Source: Aphrocallistes beatrix (Eukaryota; Porifera; Hexactinellida; Sceptrulophora; Aphrocallistidae). Taken from it: a stretch of 64,000 nucleotides of DNA. The notes beneath the pieces were generated by a model. That model was given only the letters and a program-made list of their open reading frames with translations, was not told where the DNA came from and made no database searches. Of the stretch, positions 23,955 through 34,976 are shown piece by piece (positions within the stretch are counted from its first letter, which is position 1; each line of letters opens with the position of its first letter). A program made the position numbers and the translations under genes. Location: NCBI GenBank assembly GCA_963281255.1, contig OY725495.1, positions 2,914,001 to 2,978,000 on the forward strand. Direction: 5' to 3'.

Positions 23955-24150
23955 GACGATACTACTAATAACTATGCCAACTTGAGCCTTGATAAAAGCG
24001 GGACGCGGCGTATAATTTCGCAGGGCATGGCGGGTCGCAATAGGAAAGTATTCTAGTACATTTAATCCTTATATAAATGCGGGACATAATAGAGAAATTC
24101 ATGTAAAACGGGGATACTGTGAAAATTAGCTCAAAGTGATAAAACGGGAT
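23955..24150. repeat. Dispersed repeat (ACTTGAGCC...GCGGGAC)
   Basis: Shares the order AACTTGAGCC, GATAAAAG, CATGGCGGG, then GAAAATTAGCTCAA with 52153-52340. A weaker relative with repeated GCGGGACA lies near 40450-40550. Mobile origin is likely, but no termini were resolved. It ends just before the glycosyltransferase gene. Confidence 0.55.
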
Positions 24151-24218
24151 GGGTATGGTAGGTAGTGTATGTGTATATATTTGAAGTACCTTTATGTAGA
24201 TCAGACATCTCTCAATAG

Positions 24219-25315
24219 CACTTGTGATTGCAGTGATAGCATTGGTCCTGGTTGTTGCACTCATGATTCAATCCCATCACTCTTCAACCGTGGATTACAA
24301 AGAATTCAAGGTAGAAGAAGTAACATGCACGAAATCCAATGTATCATTTGACCACAGCAATGCTAGGAATCTGGTAGCAGTATTTACAGGCAGATGGCAA
24401 TTCCTCCGAATCTTATTTCCTTATCTGATCCGTGAGTTAAGACAGAACGGAGGTGTAGTTGATGAAATTGAATTCATAATAGTGCAATGTGAAGAGAGAA
24501 CATTAGAAAAACTTAGCAAACTCGTCGATATGACAAATTCTCTTGCTGGAAATGAAATTCTAAAAATCACGAACATTCCTCATGAACCTGCCAGGACATA
24601 TGATGATGCAGAAAGAGGATTGCTGCGAGCAATTTCTTTCTACTTTTTAGATAAATTAACTGATCCAGAACTAAATATATTCAAGATTGATGACGACATC
24701 ATCTATATTCATCCTAAAACATTTGAAATAATGGTTAGAGAGAGTGACTACGATAGATGTAATATACACTTTGCAAACATCGCAGGTAGTAACTGGAGAT
24801 GCAGCTTCATCCATCAAGAGATGGGAGTTTATGACAATCCTGAACTAAACCCAGACCGGTTAGAGTATGAATTCAATCCTTTTGCAGAATGCGGATGGTC
24901 CTCTAAGGAATGCGCAAAACTTGGATTACACGCGTTCCTCCACCATTACCACAAGAAATCCCTAGGAACCTATACCATGCCGGGCTTACACATAATGGAA
25001 AAGAGGGATCGTTTCAGCATAAATTTCTACATGCTATCGCAGAAGGTGATTACAAAGAACATGGCGGCATTTAGTGAAGCGAGTCCAATCACAAACGATG
25101 ATGAAGAGTGGTGGTCGGAGAAATTCGGGAACAAAGCGAAACAGCCAAACTGCGTGGTGGGAGGCGGACTTGTCCTGCACTTCTCTTACTTCAAAACTGT
25201 AGACTATCTTCTAGGACTCGATATTCTCAAGGAATTCGAGAAAATTGTATATTTAGAGGTCGGAACTCTGTTAACCAAACAAATATGGGAGACTCTCGAA
25301 TTTGTCTTAAAATAA
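24219..25315 (+). CDS. Probable type II membrane glycosyltransferase (5' exon not found)
   Basis: Open frame of about 365 codons ending at TAA. The N-terminal stretch LVIAVIALVLVVALMIQ is a single membrane-spanning signal anchor, followed by a short stem and a catalytic domain, the layout of Golgi glycosyltransferases. The centre carries FKIDDDIIYIHP, a DxD-type motif that binds a divalent metal and nucleotide sugar. VAVFTGRWQFLRILFPYL resembles the start of a Rossmann-like domain. The anchor begins before any ATG: the first in-frame ATG is 24263, inside the anchor, and an in-frame TAG sits at 24197. I therefore place an acceptor AG at 24217-24218 and expect a small upstream exon. Donor sugar and acceptor are unknown. 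No AATAAA was seen close downstream. Confidence 0.75.
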
Positions 25316-25329
25316 CATTTTGAATATTT

Positions 25330-26120
25330 TGGCACTATTTTTTTCCCAATAACTATGATAATTTAGCAGAAAATATTATACAATTATTTTAACACTATAT
25401 TACGTGTATTTTTATAATTTAGCCTTTGAACATGGTGAAGTTAAATATCAATATTTCCATTAAAAGAATTGAATAATTGAGTTTGGAAATAGTGTCGCAA
25501 TATCCAATTTGGCCTAAGTGTTTTAATTCCCTAGTCAGCCTCATCACAATTAAAAATATAAAATTTGCAGCTCAATTGATAAGATGAGAACGATTTGCTT
25601 GAATGAAGGGCGGTCTTTGTTGAGTCCTTCTCCTCCCCATCAGAGGAAGAGTTGTCCAGTCATTGACATGTTTAATTTCCTTCTTATTATGAACCTTATT
25701 AAATGGCTAGACCAACCACGAGGTAGGAAAACATAGATAGCTCTCTAGCAAGACAGAACAGGTCAAATCGGAGAAAACCACGGTTCCTGTCCTGCAGGAA
25801 ATCTTCATGCTATTTTCAGAAGAAAATTGCAGACACTCCAAATGCCTCTGTTTCTGATCTCACCCATGGAAAGCCATTCATGAATGAACCTGAGATTTAA
25901 CATGCCAGAGATACTTTCAAAGTATTCATTTCCCAGTCCTTTTGTGAGTGTATAAGTTATCTCCTGGTAATTAACTCAAATGCAAATGAGCGTTTACACA
26001 ATTCACTTAAATCCAAACGAGTCGGAACCAACTCTTTCATAATCAGCACTGCACTCGCCGTTCTTTCTTTCAATGATGGATCGTTGTCAAATGCAAGTGT
26101 TCTGGATCTCTAGGCTATCA
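25330..26120. other. No gene recognised
   Basis: Sequence downstream of the glycosyltransferase gene. It has no open frames of note and no repeat structure that I could define. Confidence 0.5.
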
Positions 26121-26124
26121 CTAA

Positions 26125-26222
26125 AGCCCAACATACACGATACAACAAAGTTGCATGCAACTTTGTTGCATCGTGTATGTTGAAATTTCCATGCAACAAA
26201 GTTGCATCTTGTATAGTGGGCT
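26125..26222. mobile_element. 98-bp palindromic MITE, Harbinger-like TAA duplication
   Basis: The ends AGCCCAACATACACGA and, on the right, TATAGTGGGCT are inverted and flanked by TAA on both sides (26122-26124, 26223-26225). The interior is a tight palindrome around CAACAAAGTTGCATGCAAC. A 3-bp TAA/TTA duplication is typical of PIF/Harbinger elements. The class assignment is tentative. Confidence 0.7.
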
Positions 26223-26229
26223 TAATACG

Positions 26230-26700
26230 CTCACCTACCTTCAAGGCATGACCACACCAGAAACATGGCTCTTCGCACTGGAGCACCACAAAAGCGTCAC
26301 AGGAGAGAATTATAACGAGCAGGCTAGCTGAAGCCTAAAGATACTTGTTATTCATCTGAGAAATTTGGGGCAGAAATAGATCGTACTTATGAGGAGCCTG
26401 AGACTATTTGTGGTAAATGTAACCAAAGGAAAGAGAGATAGATGATATCATGACAGGACTGCAACGGGTGGCTTCACTGGCAATGATTACTCTCGAGAAG
26501 TGAAAGTTAAGAAAATAATAAATTTATGGAATAATTTGTTAGGTTGAATATACCAAATCCTATCAAACACGTACAACAGTTTGGCTCTATCACTTCACGC
26601 ATTGTGGTTGGCGATTTAGGCGAACACAAATTCCGAAGGCACTCAGGGCAAGTAACGAAGCTTGCTTGTACTACGTACTACGTATTATAATGGATTATAG
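26230..26700. other. No gene recognised
   Basis: Unremarkable AT-rich sequence between the small MITE and the large palindrome. Confidence 0.45.
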
Positions 26701-26705
26701 ACAGC

Positions 26706-28066
26706 GGTGTTTTGCCAAAAATAGAAGTGGGGGGGCGCTTCCCTCCCGTAAAAAAGTTATATCATAGCCTACTATAATAAGGCCTCAGAGTAACTTGCGA
26801 ATTTGGCACTAGGGATGCAGTAGAAGATGGTTGAAGAAATACATGAGCTGCCTTAAATCATTAACAAAGCACAATAGAGCTTAGGAATGTATTACCAGCA
26901 TATATAAATATGGTGTCAAAGCACCCATATCCGTTGTTAAAATTTAGATTAGTCATCAAATGATTGCGCAACAGGCTATATTTGGGTCAAATTTAGTGAT
27001 TTTCAGAGGTCGTTTAAGGGCACTTCTAAGTGTTTTTATTATAAAGTTTTTTGCATAGAACTGAGAAGTGAATGTGTTAATACGAAAAATTTGGAATTTT
27101 TTCATGGAATGTTCTTACATTCCAGTGTTGCTATGGAAACGTGTTTTGGTCAGTTGGGGCTATATCTTGAAAACAGCGATAGCTAGGCATTCAAATATAA
27201 TCCCATTTGATAGCAAATAGGCTACTTCCTATTAAGCTATAATACAATTTCTATGTCTTAATTCAATAATTTACGAGTTATTAGACAATTTATCATATTG
27301 GTCACATTTGGTAATTTGTCGAATATCTCGTAAACCATCGAATTTAGACACAGAAATTGTATTATAGCTAAATAGGAAGTAGCCTATTTGCTATCAAATG
27401 GAATTATATTTGAATGTCTAGCTATCGCTGTTTTCAAGATATAGCCCCAACTGACCAAAACACGTTTCTATAGCAACACTGGAATGTAAGAACATTCCAT
27501 GAAAAAATTCCAAATTTTTAGTATTAACACATTCACTTCTCAGTTCTATGCAAAAAACTTATAATAAAAACACTTAGAAGTGCCCTTAAACGGCCTCTGA
27601 AAATTACTAAATTTGACCCAAATATAGCCTGTTGCGCAATCATTTGATGACTAATCTAAATTTTAACAACGGATATGGGTGCTTTGACACCATATTTATA
27701 TATGCTGGTAATACATTCCTAAGCTCTATTGTGCTTTGTTAATGATTTAAGGCAGCTCATGTATTTCTTAATCCATCTTCTACCGCATCCCTGGTTAAGT
27801 TACTCTTAGGCCTTATATATAGTAGGCTATGGTTATATGTTTTTTCGTGAAACTTTAATCCCCTGATGGTATAGAAATGATGATAATAAGAAAGAGAAAA
27901 AGAATATGGTTAGTTTAAAATGGCAACAATTGATTTGAATTTGTTATGCTATGTAATACATTCTAAGGCTAAAATTAAAATTGTAGTCAGCATGAGGTAA
28001 GGAGTGCCCTCCAAGCGAAAAAAGTGGGGGGGGGCAGCGCCCCCCCGCGCCCCCCCCCAAAACACC
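26706..28066. mobile_element. Large fold-back element with arms of about 535 bp
   Basis: Near-perfect inverted arms run from about 26755 to 27290 and from about 27305 to 27837, with a very short centre near 27297. Examples: TTGTATTATAGCT-type sequence in the centre and CATAGCCTACTAT at the outer edge, mirrored on the right. Outside the arms, G-rich blocks and a GGTGTTTTG / CAAAACACC pair mark probable outer termini at 26706 and 28066. No coding sequence is present. Arm divergence is a few per cent by eye. The superfamily is unknown. Confidence 0.8.
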
Positions 28067-28629
28067 AAATTATTCGCTAAAATGCAAGAAAATAAACTTA
28101 TGGGTTCGGAACAGCTTGAGAATTTTCATCATGTCTTCTTATAGCAGAGTGATATACAGACTACAGTCTAGTGTGAGTAGAGACTATCAACATCAGACAT
28201 AACAAACATCAAAGTCTTGGAATAATTCGGCCTTATTCCAGTTTTGACAATTCGGCTTTTTCCCAGTCTTGATGGATTACCTCAGTATTGATCGCCCGAT
28301 TTTTCATTAGTTTCTCTGTCAATCAGTTTCAATCTTTGTTACAGACTGCGGGACGGTCGCGTTTACAAATTTCTGCCCGCGTGCAATTATAATGCAAAGG
28401 GAAGGAAAAGAATGTTAGTCTGTTATGTGAAATAATAGTATGATCATTATTGAGTGGAAAAATTTGATTCAACATAGTAAAAAGTTATATATCGGCGTTG
28501 ATGAAGACCTTTTAAATACTCGTACGTACACGTTTAAAATAAAAGGCGTAAATTATGAATACATACCGTGCTTGTAAAAACCGAAAGTCCTGATAGACCA
28601 GGTACAAATCTAGTCATGAGGGATCCTAC

Positions 28630-29329
28630 TAGGGCAGTCGATCCTCAAAAAGAAGATCGCATTCCCGATCCCAAATTCAAAAAGGATCTACGATCCGATC
28701 TTGATCCTTGAACGATCTTTTTGATCAAGTCTACTATTGACATTTATCAAAAGTGGATTGTCATTAATGATAGCTAAAAGTTTAGCTAGGTCATCTTAAA
28801 TTGCTAAGCGCGCATTCGTAACAACCCTTACAAATCACTTGGACCATTTTCTAACCAGAATTACCCCAAATCCTGTTAAAAGTTGAAATTCAATTAATAA
28901 AAATAAAAATATTGCCTGAAATAGTGAGTACAATAAAGGCGGCTTCTATTTGGTTATACCGATTGATAGAGGTGAAATTTACTTGTCTACGCTTATGCAG
29001 ATCAATTTATCCCACTTGCAATCTGCTAAATGTATCGTTAGAATCTCATTTCACCGAATAATTGAACACATTATTCGGGTTATGAGATAAATTTTAATAT
29101 AAAAAGTCAATAAATCTGAAATCATGAAATAAAAGAAAAAAATTTAGCTGCACTAGTCACTCACCCTGGAGTCGTGGGTAGTCGTGAGAATGGATCGGGA
29201 TCGAAACTTAAAAATTTCCGATTTGATCCCGATCCTATTTTTCAAAATGGATTGCAATCTGCTCCGATCCTCAAAGAGGGATCGCGATCCGAATCGTACG
29301 ATCATAGATAGAAAGATCCTAATGCCCTA
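28630..29329. mobile_element. hAT-type element, 700 bp, TAGGGCA ends
   Basis: The termini TAGGGCAG and TGCCCTA are inverted. Flanking octamers GATCCTAC (28622-28629) and AATCCTAC (29330-29337) match at 7 of 8 positions. The subterminal regions are dense in GATCC/GGATC motifs such as CCCGATCCC and GGATCGGGATCG, which may be transposase-binding repeats. It has no transposase. Confidence 0.8.
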
Positions 29330-29506
29330 AATCCTACATACTTAAGTTGATAGAAATCGGACTGTTACATTTCGCAGGATCGCGCTAATACGAAAAAATA
29401 TAAGTGCCATAAGGCACCTCCCCAAATAGCTGCACTAAAACTGATCATAACTAAGCACTATTATATACCAATACACAAATACTACAACAGCATTTTATCA
29501 CATTCA

Positions 29507-30655
29507 TTAAAATCTCCACACTGTTCTGTCATATGCTGAGTTTTGATCTTTTATCAAATTGCGAATTAAAGTTGGATTAGAGTAGAAAGTATTTTTTCGG
29601 AAATGATTCCATCTCTTTATTTGTAGATAGAGATATCCGAGACTGAAGAGGACGTAGGGAATTACCAGGAATACTGATCCAATCAGAAAGACCGAGAAAA
29701 CTATGATATAAAGGACTTTCTCAAATGAGAAAACTGGTATTATTGCCGCTATGCTAGGTAGATTGGGAATTAACGATTTCAAAACATATATTTGGGGCAT
29801 AGTTGAAATATATATAAACCCGATAATACGGCAGAATAAGGCAATTGTGAGTGCAAGGAATGTCAGTTTAAAACTCTTATGAGCTCGTCTGTAGTATTGT
29901 GTAACCCACTTCTCTAGATAATCATGATGTTGTGAGTCGAAATAACGTTTGTAAAGACAACTTTTCAACTTAATTGAAGTTCTTATATACATAATATACT
30001 CTGTGATTAAAAGAATTGGGTAGAGAATACTTTGTATTATTATTGAATACCTGAAAATTCCTAATCCGAATATTATTGTACTTACACAGCAAAAATATAA
30101 TAACTTTGGCTTTAACCGAAAATATTCTTTAAAATAGTTGTATTGGCTGTGTAGGTACTGCGTTGTTATTCTTATTAGGAGCAGAAGAGAAAGAAAAGAA
30201 GTTAAAAAAAAAGAATTTACTATCCTGAATGTTATAAAATTATCCGATATAGAATGATTGAAACTTGGAAAAGCGAGATCATGAAATGAAAGTCTCATCA
30301 GATCGTAATCGTTTAAACTATTACCCATTAGCGATAGTATTACGACTGATATTACTAAAATGTATTCAGATATGCAGATAGCTAAAAGAAGCAAGTTTTT
30401 ATTTCGAGCAATTCTGTATTTTCTCTCAGCAGATCTACTATCTTCAGGCGGTAGCATAGATACTTCCAACTTGTGTGCTTTCGAATTCGCCCATAATTTA
30501 CGAATAAGGTGCACTCCCCAGAAGAAAGAGAGCAACAGTGTTGTCAATATTTCAAAAGAAATGATAAACGATAAAACGTTACCTATGTGCAGTTCTACCT
30601 TGTGTAAGTATTCAGCAGAAAGAAGATTCTGAAATTGTGTGAAATTAGTATCCAT
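29507..30655 (-). CDS. Multi-pass membrane protein, seven or eight helices, family unknown
   Basis: Single-exon ORF of 382 codons with an ATG start at 30655. Hydrophobic helices are visible at about residues 28-50, 89-111, 145-168, 185-206, 208-226, 263-285 and 300-345, the last long enough for two spans. There is no signal peptide. An N-glycosylation site lies in the N-terminal segment (NFTQ), and charged loops alternate with the helices. The layout could be a receptor of seven-helix type, but I see no DRY, NPxxY or other motif that would place it in a known GPCR family, and it could equally be a transporter-like or lineage-specific membrane protein. It has no neighbour within several kb. 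Confidence 0.7.
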   Translation of the reverse strand: MDTNFTQFQNLLSAEYLHKVELHIGNVLSFIISFEILTTLLLSFFWGVHLIRKLWANSKAHKLEVSMLPPEDSRSAERKYRIARNKNLLLLAICISEYILVISVVILSLMGNSLNDYDLMRLSFHDLAFPSFNHSISDNFITFRIVNSFFLTSFLSLLLLIRITTQYLHSQYNYFKEYFRLKPKLLYFCCVSTIIFGLGIFRYSIIIQSILYPILLITEYIMYIRTSIKLKSCLYKRYFDSQHHDYLEKWVTQYYRRAHKSFKLTFLALTIALFCRIIGFIYISTMPQIYVLKSLIPNLPSIAAIIPVFSFEKVLYIIVFSVFLIGSVFLVIPYVLFSLGYLYLQIKRWNHFRKNTFYSNPTLIRNLIKDQNSAYDRTVWRF

Positions 30656-30659
30656 CCGA

Positions 30660-32090
30660 ATTTCATAAATAGTACAGAAAACTGAACATAAAGGAATAAA
30701 TATAAATGTTTATTTATAGTGCAATTCATTCTAGAAAAAGATTCAATTTTGATACACTTTTAGGATTATTAGTCAGAATGATTTGAGAATATGGCGCCCG
30801 AGGCAAGATAAAATTAGAACAACATTATTCAATAGCTTAGTACTTAACTTACATTACTCGATGATTTGCTTGAATAAATTCTAAAATGATAAATTATGTT
30901 AATTATTAATATGTAATACAGTTATAATTCATTTATATCATGTAATACCCAAAATCCGTAAAACCTTTGACATCTGATCATGTGCACAGTGAATCAGTGA
31001 TTGAGAGAAGAGCAATGAATATTACGCAATGCAAATACATACATAAGGAGAATTAATTAGGTGCAAGAGGTAATGAAAAAAGCTAAGGTCAATTAATATT
31101 AACAAATCATGCATGCAGTTAAAAGGGGATATTAGCCTAAGGAATGTATACCTCTAATACCGTAAAACGAACTCGAGTGACATGATAAAGTAAAGTAAAG
31201 TAAAGTATACCAGTTAAGACCTCTACTGTATCTGAGTCAAGTAGGAAAAATTTTAAATCTTAGACGCTCAAATATCGATCTACATCTATTGTTGTCACCT
31301 AGGGAAAATCTCGGCGGACTATAGTAGAATAAAAATGTAATTAGGATATATATCAGACTCAATTTACATACTTTTGGAGTTTAGTTGTAACCTATAAGTT
31401 TGTGTGAAGTCCTGCCATAACACAGCTTCCTCCACTGCTCCACTGCTCGGTACCACGCCCCCCTCCCAGGTACCCATACTTGGCGCCTATGAGTGCAGTG
31501 TGGCTTTTTAATTTTTACCCACCCTCTCTTCTATAATTAGTGCTTGAGGGATAATTGTTAGTCTGTTCTCTTCCTAAATCATTTTAACCGTTTTTGAAGA
31601 AGTCGGACGCATGGATGGGTCATCATAGAGGTCCTAACTGTCATAATTAAATCGTTCGATCTATCTAAGCTTTCGAAGGATATTCAACACCAAAATATCC
31701 TGCATTTTTGTAATATGTGCGAGCCAGTCTTCCCTTTTTTCCACATATACCAAATTATTTGTCGTTTGTATTGAATTGTCGGTATCCCCTCTATGCTAGT
31801 GTAAATGTAAGATTAATTTACAACATTGTGGCAGATAGAATATGATTATAACATGACATCTAACATTCAAGTGTCCACAATTGATCAAATAAATTAGTTG
31901 CGAAGTGTCATAACGAAATTTCGGTATCCCAATTCCCGATACTTTTATTGAAATTATGTGTCTCAATTATCCAGATGGTCCCGTCCCCGGAATTAGGGAT
32001 GCCCTCTGCTATTGACTTGCAGTGCAACAAGAAATGGAGCGATAACACAAATCTTATATATTAAAATGCTAGGATTTTTTAAAAAAATTA
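30660..32090. other. No gene recognised; duplicated block at 31248-31500
   Basis: AT-rich sequence with a TAAAG microsatellite at 31185-31208. The stretch 31248-31500 closely matches 62534-62790, sharing 'TTAGACGCTCAAATATCG' and 'TTGGCGCCTATGAG'. On the minus strand both copies contain GAVEEAVxWQDFxQTY-like frames, so the block could derive from an exon. I cannot name it. Confidence 0.5.
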
Positions 32091-32152
32091 TTGAATGTCT
32101 ACTATTGTATCAATTTAATCATTATTAAATTGATACAATAGTAGACATTCAA
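32091..32152. repeat. Perfect 29-bp inverted repeat with 4-bp spacer
   Basis: TTGAATGTCTACTATTG... at 32091-32119 is matched without error by its complement at 32124-32152. A perfect short hairpin of this kind is usually a young palindromic MITE or a replication-derived duplication. The lack of mismatches argues against a microRNA precursor. Confidence 0.85.
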
Positions 32153-32444
32153 TTTGGCATAATTAAAACTTGATGGAGTAAAAGGATAACTATTGAGGCT
32201 CGAGCAAATGAAGTATGTAAAACATTAGGAAGAAGAAATGTTAGTTGCTGTAAGAGAATTAAAAGAGATAAAAACAGTTGTGTGGATTGAAGCATAGTAT
32301 GATTATATCTGTATTATTATTAAAATTCAGAGCTATTTCACGAGGAAATGAGATGTCTTCTCCATGCAACAATTCCCTACCAAACATGTGGATCAATCCT
32401 CTCTGAATGAGAAGATAGCTACAGAGTGACAATAATAAATATTT

Positions 32445-33102
32445 AGAAACTGCCAGGCACAGAAAGCTGATTTTTGGCATGTGGGAGTCTTTTGGCGATG
32501 GCTTCACTAAGTACTGACCTCAGACCAAAATGTCGACTCATCATAGAATTATGACATCATTGTCACCTTTTTTTATGATTAAAAATTTTAGTTTTTTGAC
32601 TATAACTCAGCCATTTTAATAGAAGGCTGAAATTTTAATAGATTGTCTATATTAATATATCTCAAATATGATACAACACTCATCAAAAAATGATCGCTCA
32701 TCACCCTGTTATGATGTCATCATACGCATCAAAAATTTAAAAATTGACAAATTTGGTGATTTTTTGAGTGATATATCGATTATGACAGCAAGACGTATTT
32801 AGAGGTGAAATTATCTACTTTATCTTTATTAATAAATCCCGCGCTTGGCGAGGTGTTTTGTTGCGTCATTTCCTGTTTAAGCCATTTTGGGCGTGGAAGC
32901 CATACAAGTTTGGGGTCTGACTATAAATAGAAAAAATCACTTAGCCAACCGCAGGAAAATAATTAATCAATGTGAGCCTAGGCGCCCAAAGGGTGCCTTC
33001 GGCGGACACAAAGTGTCCGCTAGCCGCACAGCGCAAGTATGCGAAGCACGCTTGTATATACAAACAAACAAACATTAGTCGAGTTTTAATTAATAGTAAG
33101 GA
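32445..33102 (+). repeat. CRE repeat, copy 5, in block A, with a nested insertion
   Basis: Truncated at the 5' end (starts AAACTGCCAGGCACAG) and ends with the inverted terminus ATAGTAAGGA. Both octamers are decayed (TGACATCA and TGATGTCA), the pattern expected of CpG loss. A 137-bp insertion (32825-32961) interrupts it. It is homologous to copy 11 in block C. Confidence 0.82.
32825..32961. mobile_element. 137-bp insertion of the small dispersed repeat
   Basis: In block C the sequence reads TTTATCATTAATCAATGTG without interruption (about 53947-53965). In block A the TATC and ATTAATC are separated by this stretch, which is nearly identical to 18408-18516. The empty site defines the boundaries. 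No clear target duplication is visible, and the class is unknown. Confidence 0.75.
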
Positions 33103-33273
33103 TAATATTGAATCTTGCTCAGTTATAATAATTGTGTAACTATAATTCTGCTCCTTATTACTCAATAGTTGCAAGTCTAAACTTGTTGTTATTGGTTGTG
33201 AACTCGTATGGAATGACTATTTCAATAATAAATATTTAGCCATCTCTCATAATCTCACACGAACTTCTGGTAA

Positions 33274-34275
33274 TCCTTACTATTAAAACTCGATTAATGT
33301 ATATTTATTTATTTATATATATATATATATACAGTGGAACCTGTATATAACGGCCACCCAAGGGACTGGATAAAATTGGCCGTTATACACAGGTGACCGT
33401 TATATACAGGTGATTGTCTTAATCCCTAAAGGTATCAACGTAGTGCAATAAATATCAAGTTTTTAGAAATCTATTACTTGTAATTCCAAGAAACTTGTTT
33501 ATCGTTCGTAGCAGTCCATCACCTTTTACCTTTTCATGTATTGAAAAAAACACATGAAAAGGTAAAAGGTGATGGCCGTTATAGGCAGGTGATGGCCGCT
33601 ATACACAGTTTTAGGGTCAGTAAGGGACTACAAACGGGTGGCCGCTGGCCGCGTTGAGCAGGTGACCGCTATACACAGGTTCAATATTATGGAATTTCGG
33701 ACGGGACTGTTCATTGGTGACCGCTATAGCAGGTGACCGTTATGTAGAGTGGCCGTTATAGCAGGTTCGACTGTATATATCTGTAACGAATTGATTGAAG
33801 AAACTGCCAGTCACAGAAAGCTGATTTTTGGCATGTGGGAGTTTTTTGGCTATGGCTCCAGTAAGTTCTGAGCTCAGACGAAAATGTCGACTCATCTTGG
33901 AATTATGACGTCATTGTCACATTTTTAAAGGTTAAGCAACACAGTTATTCGAGCATAACTCAGCCATTATAGGAGATAGAAGGCTGAAATTTTAATAGAA
34001 TATGTATACTAACATATCTAACATATGATGCACCTATCATCAAAAAATGATTACTCATCACTTTGTTATGACGTCATCATTACGCATCAAAAATTTTAAA
34101 ATTGACAAATTTTGTGATTTTTCGAGTGATATCGATTATCACAGTAGGACACACATATTTAGAGATGATATCTCCCTTATAAATAACCAATGTCACCTCC
34201 AGGCGACCGAAGGGAGCCTCCGGCGGACACGAAGTGTCCGCCAGCCGCGCAGCGCAAGCAAGCGAAGCGCGCTTG
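33274..34275 (+). mobile_element. CRE repeat, copy 6, dated by an empty site; pogo-like element nested
   Basis: Block C reads TTCTGGTAATTAGTGTTAAA at 54249-54268. Block A has the same words separated by this element, as TTCTGGTAA, then TCCTTACTATTAAAACTCG ... AGCGAAGCGCGCTTG, then TTAGTG. The insertion left no duplication and falls between A and T (or T and T, since the shared T is ambiguous). The 5' TC, the 3' hairpin just before the end and the lack of duplication suggest a non-autonomous Helitron or Helentron-like element. The 3' CTTG departs from the usual CTRR. Two intact TGACGTCA octamers lie near 33907 and 34070. A pogo-like element occupies 33332-33773. Confidence 0.8.
33332..33773. 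mobile_element. Pogo-like element, 442 bp
   Basis: The ends CAGTGGAACCTGTATATAA and TTATAGCAGGTTCGACTG are imperfectly inverted and flanked by TA. The interior repeats 'GGCCGTTATACACAGGTGACC' variants. It inserted in the TA microsatellite of CRE-repeat copy 6. A related interior lies within 17450-17664. Confidence 0.82.
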
Positions 34276-34279
34276 TTAG

Positions 34280-34976
34280 TGTTAAAATGGAAACAATATA
34301 ATTTGGATTGCATTGAGTAGTGTGAAATGAATAATGAATTTTAAATAAGGATTGTAAAAATGGTACGTCATAGAAAAAGATTTAACTACAGGTGTAAAAA
34401 AGTCTTCTGTACCTTAAGCATAAAAAAATATGTTGCATTCATGGAGTCTGAGTTCACACCATATCTGGCCATTCAAACACGCTTAGGTGCACACTCCATA
34501 TTCTCTAAGCACCTATTCCCAGAAATTTCAGACTATATTCTCTTATGGTATGTCAATACAGAAAATCACCGAGAAAAAAATATAGCCACTCATTTCAGAA
34601 GTTGGCCACTATTCGTAGTATAGTCGGTAAACTAAAAAAATATACACAACAAAAAGTATTAGCTCCATTATTTGATACTTATATAAACAGAAAAAATAAA
34701 TCAAGATAAATCTAAACTGGTGAGTTAACGATAATATAAATGTAAGTTTGGTCCTAGTTTGTGCTACAATTATATTGTTGAGTTTCATTTCTAAGAACAA
34801 GGATAATGGAGTAATTTTGAGTCGCTCAGGTGCTCAAATCTCACTATTGGGTATGGAATAAGTATTGAGCAAAGAATGGACACACACCTCGAGTTTTCTT
34901 CTATGCTAATTATTTTCCTACGTTTTCAAATAAAGCAGTTACTCGTATAGCCTGTTGCTGTGGCAGCTGTATGCTA
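34280..34976. repeat. Block A 3' flank, shared with blocks B and C
   Basis: This non-coding stretch downstream of the helicase ORF recurs at 46630-47090 (block B) and at 54270-54511 plus 55849-56350 (block C). Shared words include GTAGTGTGAAATGAATAATG, TCCATATTCTCTAAGCA and AGTCGCTCAGGTGCTCAAAT. Short open frames in it are not conserved between copies, so I do not call genes. Confidence 0.75.

Noticed and set aside
32091-32152. microRNA precursor
   Set aside because: The stem is perfectly paired with a 4-base loop. Animal precursors normally have mismatches and larger loops.
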